Shown here: in pieces, positions 57,318-64,000 of the stretch | How the letters are laid out: each line of letters begins with the position of its first letter | Position numbering within the stretch: the first letter of the stretch is position 1 | NCBI RefSeq assembly: GCF_023515995.1 | Contig: NZ_CP097320.1 | Span: 1-64,000 of the forward strand | From: Candidatus Mycobacterium methanotrophicum | GTDB lineage: Bacteria > Actinomycetota > Actinomycetes > Mycobacteriales > Mycobacteriaceae | DNA: 64,000 bases | Direction: 5' to 3' | Notes under the pieces: model-generated | Told to the model about the DNA's origin: nothing | The model's input: only the letters and a program-made list of their open reading frames with translations | Database searches by the model: none | Made by a program: the position numbers and the translations under genes

Positions 57318-58239
57318 GTGCCGGTTCGGTGGTCGAAGGCTTATCAGATCGAGCGGGTGCTGGGTTCTGGCGGTATGGGCACCGTCTATCTGGCGCAAAA
57401 TCCCGAACTACCGCGCCGTGACGCACTGAAGGTGCTATCGGCTGAACTCTCGCGCGACCAGGAGTTCAGAGCCCGTTTCATGCGCGAGGCTGATGTCGCG
57501 TCGACTCTGGATCAACCCGAACGTCGTGTCGATCTACAACCGGGAAGAGACCGATAACGGTCAGTTGTGGATCGCGATGCAGTTCGTCGATGGCACCGAT
57601 GCCGACGACGCTCTGAGGGCAGGAACGATGACGCCGCAACGGGCCCTGCGAATCATTGGTGAGGTCGCCAAGGCGCTCGACTACGCCCACCAGCACCGTG
57701 TCGTGCAGGCAAAAACTGCGTCTCGACAACCGATCGCCCGCTCAGAGGTCAGTCCATATCTCGGCCTCGGCTCGGATACGGATACGCGTTCGTGGTGGTG
57801 GCACGTGAGCAAGCGGCGAACGACGATGGCGCCGCGAGACTTTCACGCGTCGGCCCGCGCCAATTCGTCACGAGAGTCGACTGCGCTCGCCAGACCGCAC
57901 CCGCGGCGTTGGTGGTGGGTGATCGCGACGTTGTCCGGCGTTGTGCTGCTTGCGGCAGGGACGGTGACCGCATTGTCGATGATCGGGAGATCTCCACGGT
58001 CAGACGACACCCTGCAGCCTTCGCCGACGGCTGCGCCGAGCCCAACCAAGCCGCGCCCGCCTCCGCCGACGGTGCCGGTGTCAGCGTCGCCCGGGTTGCT
58101 GTTGTCCGCCGGCGACATGATTCCCATTGCAGGCGTTTCACATCCGGTGGTCGGTACCGCGTCTTCAGCGGCGATCGACGGCCCCGTCCCTCTCGCGGAA
58201 AACGAGTGCGTCTCCGCGTGGGCACGAGCTGCAGGCTAA
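57318..58239 (+). pseudogene. Receptor-type Ser/Thr protein kinase, frameshifted and lacking the catalytic loop
   Basis: The frame from GTG 57318 has the kinase start [20 protein letters not shown] and [20 protein letters not shown]. At about 57513 an extra A shifts the frame, and [20 protein letters not shown] and [11 protein letters not shown] continue in the other frame. HRDVKPAN, DFGIAR and the whole C-lobe are missing. It continues into a membrane helix ([22 protein letters not shown]), a Pro-rich stretch and a short remnant of an outer domain ending at 58239. It cannot be an active kinase. Confidence 0.85.
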
Positions 58240-58245
58240 CGGTTT

Positions 58246-59343
58246 TCAGCGTGCCGGCCGGCCGCGACGCGAAGAACCCGGCGACCGCGGCCGCGATTTG
58301 CAGGAATTTGCGCCGTGTCGTGCGAGCCATCTCGTGCCTGACGTCGATGACGCCGCCGGGCCGCAGGTGCGGGTCAAACGGCACCTCCACCACCGTCTGC
58401 CCGCGGTCGATGAACTGATGCGCTGGCACTGAACGGGTGCGTTTGTCGGAGTGCCCGTCGGAATCGTTGAGCACCACCACCGCGCGCTGCAGCAGGCCGG
58501 TACGGCCATGTGCTGCGAGCCATTACATGGTCTGCGCCGCTGCCGCGGCGCCATCTGCCCACGGCGACGACGCCACGATCAGCGCGTCCAGGTCACTCAG
58601 CGCCTCCTGCGTGACCGGCGCGTCCATGGTGGAACCGCAGTCGACGATCGCGATCGTGAAGTGACGGTCGAGCCGCGACGCGGCTTCGCGGTACAGGGCG
58701 GGATCCAGCACGCGGCGCGGATCGGCCGTCGGCTCCCCGGCAAGCACGTACAGACCCGCCGAATTGCTGCCGACGTGACTGCTCACGTCGGAGAACGACG
58801 CAAGATTGCGGTCGGCGGCGAGTTCCCAGTGCGAGCCTCTGGTTTGCGGGTCGATCCTGCTACCGAGCCGGCCGAACGCGGTGTCGGCGTCGACCGCGAC
58901 CACGCGGTCCTGGCGGCGCAGCTCCGCGAACATCGACCCGACGCTGGCCGCGATGGTGGTTTTGCCGACACCGCCCTTGCCGAGCACACCCACCTTGTAG
59001 TTGCCGCGAAGCACGGCGCCGATGGTGGCCTCGTAGTCGGCTTCCAGTTTTTCCACGGGCGACGGTCCGGGGTTGACCAGGCCGAAAGTGGCCTTGCACA
59101 CGATGCGCCGCCAGCCGTATCTGGGAATGGGTGGCCGCGGTTTCGGCGTATGCGGCGAAAGGTCGATATCGCCCCACGACGGTTGGTGAGGTGCGGTGGG
59201 AGGCCGCGGCGCGGCGGGCCGCTGGGGCGGCGCGGATCGCGGGCGGTCGGCCTGCGGGTGCGGCGGTCGCGCTGGCGGACCGGCGGGGGCCGCAGATTCT
59301 AACCGGCCCAGCCGGTCGCGGAGAAAGTCTCAGGTTCGTTCAT
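58246..59343 (-). pseudogene. Rv3860-like / EspI-like ATPase pseudogene
   Basis: On the minus strand the sequence gives a Pro-rich N-terminus (LRDRLGRLESAAPAGPPARP), GWRRIVCKATFGLVNPGPSP, a MinD-like ATPase core GVLGKGGVGKTTIAASVGSM and IVDCGSTMDAPVTQEALS. A TAA at 58523-58525 stands where a Glu codon is expected (QTM-stop-WLAAHG); the same frame then goes on with AVVVLNDSDGHSDKR, VVEVPFDPHLRPGGVIDVRH and LQIAAAVAGFFASR. The likely start ATG 59343 (MNEPE) is out of frame with the rest. The stop codon is lost and the frame runs into the kinase remnant. Position divergent from gltB identifies it as the Rv3860 equivalent. Confidence 0.82.
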
Positions 59344-59642
59344 CGGTCCGTTGGCTGCGCCCGGCAGTGCATTCGGTAGGCATTCGCGGGCATTCTTAGG
59401 CATCGTAGGTCGACGGCTGCCGACGGACGCATCCAGCATCCTGCGGTCAGGGCGCGGAAGTCGTGAAATCGAGGCGCTCGGCGCACGCTCAGCGCCCTGA
59501 GTGCATTCTCGACGCAAACGGCATTGATGCGGCGCGAGAAAATCCCGGAGACTTCTTACGCAAAGTAGCCATCAACCCGCCCCGGCGGGCCAAACGGCCG
59601 GCAACTGAGGCCGAATCGGCTCGCCAAGCGCCGCTGCCACGT

Positions 59643-59676
59643 CTTATGGTGAGCTGGATCTTATGGTGAGCTGGAT
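59643..59676. repeat. 17-bp tandem duplication
   Basis: CTTATGGTGAGCTGGAT occurs twice in direct succession without mismatch, about 400 bases upstream of gltB. Confidence 0.9.
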
Positions 59677-59866
59677 CACCGGGCGCGTCGGCCCTGCGGT
59701 GAGCAGTTCAGTGATCTGCGGGTCGTTCGGTTTTTGTCGCAGCAAATTGCCTCAGCACCTTGCGCAGGCCGGCAGCCGGCAAAGGCGCCGGCCGGAGCCG
59801 CCGCAATCAAGCAGCACCCCGGGCTGGCGGTTAGTATTGATCAAGTTGGCATGTCAGGCGGGTTTT

Positions 59867-59884
59867 GTCGTATCGTTTTACGAC
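59867..59884. promoter_or_regulatory. Inverted repeat upstream of gltB
   Basis: GTCGTA-TCGTTT-TACGAC is a perfect 6-bp inverted repeat with a six-base spacer, about 195 bases upstream of the gltB start and in locally AT-rich sequence. It is a possible operator for control by nitrogen status, but no known regulator motif was matched. Confidence 0.4.
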
Positions 59885-60078
59885 TTGTCGAAAACTCCGG
59901 TATGGGCCACCGTCCAGCGCTGCACGGATGCATCCCCAAACCGGATAACCCGCCACCAGGCGACCAGCGTATCGACAAGACCGACGGCGCCTAGCCCGCA
60001 AGCTTTCCGGGCACGGCGCCAGCGGGGACGACTCATGAATTCCGCGGCAGAAAGTTTTTGGTGAAGGGTCAGGTGGGA

Positions 60079-63000
60079 ATGGTGCCCAACCGCTCGGGCT
60101 CTACAGGGCTCTACAACCCCGCATTCGAGCACGACTCGTGCGGGGTGGCTATGGTCGTCGACATGCACGGTCGCCGCAGCCGCGACATCGTGGACAAGGC
60201 GATCACCGCGCTGCTCAACCTCGAGCATCGCGGCGCACAAGGCGCCGAACCGCACAGCGGAGACGGCGCCGGCATCCTGATTGGAGTTCCCGATCACTTT
60301 CTGCGTTCGGTTGTTGACTTTGAGCTGCCCGAAGCCGGCAACTACGCCACCGGTATCGCGTTTTTGCCGCAGTCGTCGAAAGAAGCGGCGACGGCCTGTG
60401 CTGGGGTAGAGAAGATCGTCGAAGCCGAGGGCCTGCGCACGCTCGGCTGGCGCGACGTGCCGACCGACGACTCGTCGCTGGGCGCGTTGTCCCGCGACGC
60501 GATGCCGACCTTCCGCCAGCTGTTCATCGCCGGTGCCGGCGGCATGGAATTAGAGCGCCGCGCCTACGTCGTCCGCAAGCGTGCCGAGCACGAACTCGGC
60601 ACCAAGGGCCCTGGGCAGGACGGTCCCGGTCGCGAAACCGTTTATTTCCCAAGCCTTTCCGGGCAGACATTCGTCTACAAGGGAATGCTGACCACCCCGC
60701 AGCTCAAGGCCTTCTACCTCGATCTGCAAGACGACCGGCTGACCAGTGCGCTGGGGATCGTGCACTCCCGCTTCTCGACCAACACCTTCCCGTCCTGGCC
60801 GCTGGCGCACCCGTTCCGCCGGATCGCCCACAACGGTGAGATCAACACCGTCACCGGTAACGAGAACTGGATGCGCGCCCGCGAGGCGTTGATAAAGACC
60901 GACGTCTTTGGGTCTCACGGCGCCGCCGAAAACCCGGTCAAACTGTTCCCGATCTGCACCCCGGGCGCCTCAGACACCGCCCGCTTCGACGAAGCGCTCG
61001 AACTGCTACACCTGGGCGGCCGCAGCATCGCGCACGCGGTGCTGATGATGATCCCCGAGGCGTGGGAGCGCAACGAGTCGATGGATCCGGCGCGGCGGGC
61101 CTTCTACCAATATCACGCCTCGCTGATGGAGCCGTGGGACGGCCCGGCGTCGATGACGTTCACCGACGGCACCCTGGTGGGCGCCGTGCTGGACCGCAAT
61201 GGCCTACGCCCGTCGCGGATCTGGGTCACCGCCGACGGCCTGGTGGTGATGGCCTCCGAGGCCGGCGTGCTTGACCTCGACCCGTCGACGGTGGTGCGCC
61301 GGATGCGGCTGCAGCCCGGCCGGATGTTCCTGGTCGACACCGCACAGGGCCGCATCGTCGCCGACGAGGAGATCAAGGCCGAACTGGCCGCCGAACATCC
61401 CTATCAGCAGTGGCTGGACAACGGCCTGATTCCGCTGGCCGAGCTGCCCCAGGGCGACTACGTCCGGATGCCACCTCATCGGGTTCTCTTGCGGCAGCTG
61501 GTTTTCGGTTACACCTACGAAGAGCTCAACCTGTTGGTGGCGCCGATGGCCCGCACCGGCGCCGAACCGATCGGCTCGATGGGGACCGATACGCCGGTTG
61601 CGGTGCTGTCCCAGCGACCGCGGATGCTGTTCGACTACTTTCAGCAGTTGTTCGCGCAGGTGACCAACCCGCCACTGGACGCCATCCGCGAAGAGGTGGT
61701 GACCAGCCTGCAGGGCACCGTCGGCCCGGAGGGCGACCTGCTCAACCCAGGCGAGGACTCCTGTCGCCAAATCGCCTTGCCGCAACCGATTCTGCGTAAT
61801 CACGAACTGGCCAAGCTGATCAACCTCGACCCGGAGGTCGAGGTCAACGGGCGTTGGCACGGTTTGCGGTCCAAGGTGATTCGCTGCCTGTACCCGGTCG
61901 CCGAAAACGGCGCCGGGCTGAAGGCGGCGCTGGACGAGGTGCGCGCGCAGACGTCGGCGGCGATCGCGGACGGCGCGCGGCTGATCATCCTGTCCGATAG
62001 GGAGTCCGACGAGAAGATGGCCCCCATCCCGTCGCTGCTAGCGGTATCCGCCGTGCACCACCACCTGGTGCGCGAGCGCAGCCGCACCAAAGTCGGACTG
62101 GTGGTCGAGTCGGGCGACGCCCGCGAGGTGCACCACATGGCAGCGCTGGTGGGGTTCGGCGCGGCGGCGATCAACCCGTACATGGCGTTCGAGTCGATCG
62201 AGGTCATGCTGGACCGTGGCGTGCTAGAGGGTCTCGACCGCGAAACCGCGCTGCAGAACTACGTCAAGGCCGCCGGCAAAGGTGTGCTGAAGGTGATGTC
62301 CAAGATGGGCATTTCGACGTTGGCCTCCTACACCGGCGCCCAGCTGTTCCAGGCCGTCGGTGTTTCCGGGGATGTCCTCGAGGAGTACTTCACCGGATTG
62401 ACCTGTCCCACTGGGGGAATCGGTCTGGCCGACATCGCCGCCGACGTCGCGGCCCGCCATGAGCTGGCGTTTTTGGATCGGCCGGACGAACGCGCGCACC
62501 GGGAACTCGAGGTGGGCGGCGAATACCAGTGGCGCCGGGAAGGCGAATACCACCTGTTCAACCCGGACACCGTCTTCAAGCTGCAGCACTCCACCCGCAC
62601 CGGCCAGTACAAGATTTTCAAGGATTACAGCCGGCTGGTCGACGACCAGAGCGAGCGGATGGCGTCGCTGCGCGGCCTGTTGAAGTTCCGCGAGGGAGTC
62701 CGCCCGCCGGTTCCTCTCGACGAGGTGGAGCCGGCCAGCGAGATCGTCAAACGCTTTGCCACCGGCGCGATGAGCTACGGCTCGATCTCCGCCGAGGCGC
62801 ACGAGACGCTGGCCATTGCGATGAACCGGCTCGGTGGCCGGTCCAACTGCGGCGAGGGTGGTGAGCACGTCAGCCGGTTCGACCGCGACCCGAACGGTGA
62901 TTGGCGCCGCAGCGCCGTCAAGCAGGTCGCCTCGGCGCGGTTCGGCGTCACCTCGCACTACCTGACCAACTGCTCTGACATCCAGATCAAGATGGCGCAA

Positions 63001-64000
63001 GGTGCCAAACCCGGTGAGGGCGGCCAACTTCCGGGCGGCAAGGTGTATCCGTGGATCGCCGAGGTGCGGCACTCGACCCCGGGCGTCGGGTTGATCTCAC
63101 CACCCCCGCACCACGACATCTACTCGATCGAGGATTTGGCTCAGCTGATCCACGACCTGAAGAACGCCAACCCGTCGGCGCGTATCCATGTCAAGCTGGT
63201 TTCCGAGAACGGTGTCGGCACGGTGGCCACCGGTGTCTCCAAGGCGCACGCCGACGTCGTGTTGATCTCCGGGCATGACGGCGGTACCGGCGCGACGCCG
63301 TTGACGTCGATGAAACACGCCGGCGCGCCGTGGGAGCTGGGGCTGGCCGAAACTCAGCAGACGTTGTTGCTCAACGGGTTACGGGACCGCATCGTTGTGC
63401 AGGTCGACGGTCAGCTCAAGACCGGCCGCGACGTGATGATCGCGGCGCTGCTCGGCGCCGAGGAGTTCGGCTTCGCCACCGCTCCGCTGGTGGTGTCCGG
63501 CTGCATCATGATGCGGGTATGCCACCTGGATACCTGCCCCGTCGGAGTGGCCACCCAGAACCCAGTGCTGCGGGAGCGGTTCAACGGCAAGCCCGAGTTC
63601 GTGGAGAACTTCTTCTTGTTCGTCGCAGAAGAGGTCCGCGAATACATGGCGCAACTCGGCTTCCGCACCCTCAACGAGGCTGTGGGCCAAGTCGGTTCGC
63701 TGGACACCACACTGGCCCGCGCGCACTGGAAGGCGCACAAACTCGACTTGTCGCCGGTGCTGCACGAGCCGGAATCGGCGTTCATGAACCAGGACTTGTA
63801 CTGCAGTTCCAGCCAGGACCATGGGCTGGACAAGGCGCTGGACCAACAGTTGATCGTGATGAGCCGCGAGGCGCTGGATTCTGGCAAGCCCGTGCGGTTT
63901 TCCACCACGATTGCTAACGTCAACCGGACTGTTGGCACCATGCTCGGCCACGAGGTGACCAAAGCCTACGGCGGCCAAGGATTGCCGGACGGCACCATCG
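60079..64000 (+). CDS. gltB: Glutamate synthase (GOGAT) large subunit, 3'-truncated by window edge
   Basis: GltB makes glutamate from glutamine and 2-oxoglutarate with GltD. About 1307 of roughly 1527 residues are present. The N-terminal class II amidotransferase has the nucleophile Cys in [12 protein letters not shown] after a short pro-sequence and [20 protein letters not shown]. The central and FMN domains follow ([60 protein letters not shown]), and the 3Fe-4S cluster Cys lie in [20 protein letters not shown]. The start is uncertain: ATG 60079 has GAAGGG about ten bases upstream and gives [20 protein letters not shown] 60061 is an alternative. Confidence 0.97.
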   Translation, partial: MVPNRSGSTGLYNPAFEHDSCGVAMVVDMHGRRSRDIVDKAITALLNLEHRGAQGAEPHSGDGAGILIGVPDHFLRSVVDFELPEAGNYATGIAFLPQSSKEAATACAGVEKIVEAEGLRTLGWRDVPTDDSSLGALSRDAMPTFRQLFIAGAGGMELERRAYVVRKRAEHELGTKGPGQDGPGRETVYFPSLSGQTFVYKGMLTTPQLKAFYLDLQDDRLTSALGIVHSRFSTNTFPSWPLAHPFRRIAHNGEINTVTGNENWMRAREALIKTDVFGSHGAAENPVKLFPICTPGASDTARFDEALELLHLGGRSIAHAVLMMIPEAWERNESMDPARRAFYQYHASLMEPWDGPASMTFTDGTLVGAVLDRNGLRPSRIWVTADGLVVMASEAGVLDLDPSTVVRRMRLQPGRMFLVDTAQGRIVADEEIKAELAAEHPYQQWLDNGLIPLAELPQGDYVRMPPHRVLLRQLVFGYTYEELNLLVAPMARTGAEPIGSMGTDTPVAVLSQRPRMLFDYFQQLFAQVTNPPLDAIREEVVTSLQGTVGPEGDLLNPGEDSCRQIALPQPILRNHELAKLINLDPEVEVNGRWHGLRSKVIRCLYPVAENGAGLKAALDEVRAQTSAAIADGARLIILSDRESDEKMAPIPSLLAVSAVHHHLVRERSRTKVGLVVESGDAREVHHMAALVGFGAAAINPYMAFESIEVMLDRGVLEGLDRETALQNYVKAAGKGVLKVMSKMGISTLASYTGAQLFQAVGVSGDVLEEYFTGLTCPTGGIGLADIAADVAARHELAFLDRPDERAHRELEVGGEYQWRREGEYHLFNPDTVFKLQHSTRTGQYKIFKDYSRLVDDQSERMASLRGLLKFREGVRPPVPLDEVEPASEIVKRFATGAMSYGSISAEAHETLAIAMNRLGGRSNCGEGGEHVSRFDRDPNGDWRRSAVKQVASARFGVTSHYLTNCSDIQIKMAQGAKPGEGGQLPGGKVYPWIAEVRHSTPGVGLISPPPHHDIYSIEDLAQLIHDLKNANPSARIHVKLVSENGVGTVATGVSKAHADVVLISGHDGGTGATPLTSMKHAGAPWELGLAETQQTLLLNGLRDRIVVQVDGQLKTGRDVMIAALLGAEEFGFATAPLVVSGCIMMRVCHLDTCPVGVATQNPVLRERFNGKPEFVENFFLFVAEEVREYMAQLGFRTLNEAVGQVGSLDTTLARAHWKAHKLDLSPVLHEPESAFMNQDLYCSSSQDHGLDKALDQQLIVMSREALDSGKPVRFSTTIANVNRTVGTMLGHEVTKAYGGQGLPDGTI

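Larger units (their letters stand above)
59344..60078. other. Intergenic region upstream of gltB
   Basis: No credible gene is seen in this 735-bp stretch; a 68-codon frame at 59463-59669 matches nothing I know. It contains a 17-bp tandem duplication and an inverted repeat (entered separately), and should contain the gltB promoter and leader. A frame of nine codons from ATG 60035 ends in TGA at 60062-60064, just before gltB. Confidence 0.5.

Noticed and set aside
59463..59669. 68-codon frame upstream of gltB
   Set aside because: No recognisable motif, no ribosome-binding site, and it includes one copy of the 17-bp duplication at its end.

Overview
The window is the replication-origin region of a high-GC mycobacterium. 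It runs dnaA (5' end cut off) - oriC - dnaN - recF - DUF721 gene - gyrB - gyrA, then the cell-wall and Ser/Thr-kinase cluster (cwsA, ppiA, crgA, pabA/trpG, pknB-pknA-pbpA-rodA-pstP-fhaB-fhaA). Gene order and protein sequences follow M. tuberculosis Rv0001-Rv0028 closely. GyrA carries a 193-residue mini-intein similar, as I remember it, to the M. xenopi GyrA mini-intein. That and the ESX-2 locus point to a slow-growing Mycobacterium; I cannot name the species.

Layout. (1) 1-10.65 kb: replication and topology genes. (2) 10.7-14.4 kb: tRNA-Ile, then a tRNA-Ala gene cut in its T-loop by a 3.4-kb island. The island carries a complete but divergent replacement tRNA-Ala, a C5-cytosine methyltransferase, a GIY-YIG nuclease and a Vsr-type endonuclease. 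The other end of the broken tRNA lies at 14386-14401. (3) 14.4-27.6 kb: growth and division genes; seven minus-strand genes, fhaA to pknB, form the classical kinase/phosphatase/PBP/SEDS cluster, mostly with 4-base overlaps. (4) 27.8-29.1 kb: tRNA-Leu followed by gene debris (an SDR tail and a frameshifted, truncated transposase containing a 10-bp tandem repeat). (5) 29.2-34.6 kb: whiB5, a divergent HTH regulator and the Rv0024-Rv0028-like, ESX-associated genes. (6) 34.8-37.5 kb: the paralogous Rv3899c, Rv3898c and Rv3896c-like genes. (7) 37.5-57.3 kb: a complete ESX-2 type VII secretion locus (eccB2, eccC2, PE36, PPE69, esxD, esxC, espG2, Rv3888c-like ATPase, eccD2, mycP2, eccE2, eccA2). (8) 57.3-60 kb: two convergent pseudogenes (a Ser/Thr kinase and an Rv3860-like ATPase). 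(9) gltB, cut off by the window end.

The most interesting system is inside ESX-2. Between PPE69 and esxD sits an extra PE gene, a 678-residue PPE protein with a long proline-rich linker and a small C-terminal toxin-like domain, and an overlapping 191-residue gene that looks like a two-domain immunity protein. This reads as a PE/PPE-delivered polymorphic toxin-immunity module housed in the secretion locus that could export it.

Compared with the M. tuberculosis map, the block from Rv3899c-like to gltB is joined directly and in inverted orientation to Rv0028, at a boundary between two paralogous gene clusters. The genes that lie between gltB/Rv3860 and eccA2 in M. tuberculosis, including ESX-1, are absent at this place and replaced by two pseudogenes. 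This fits an inversion around the origin plus a deletion of ESX-1 from its usual site.
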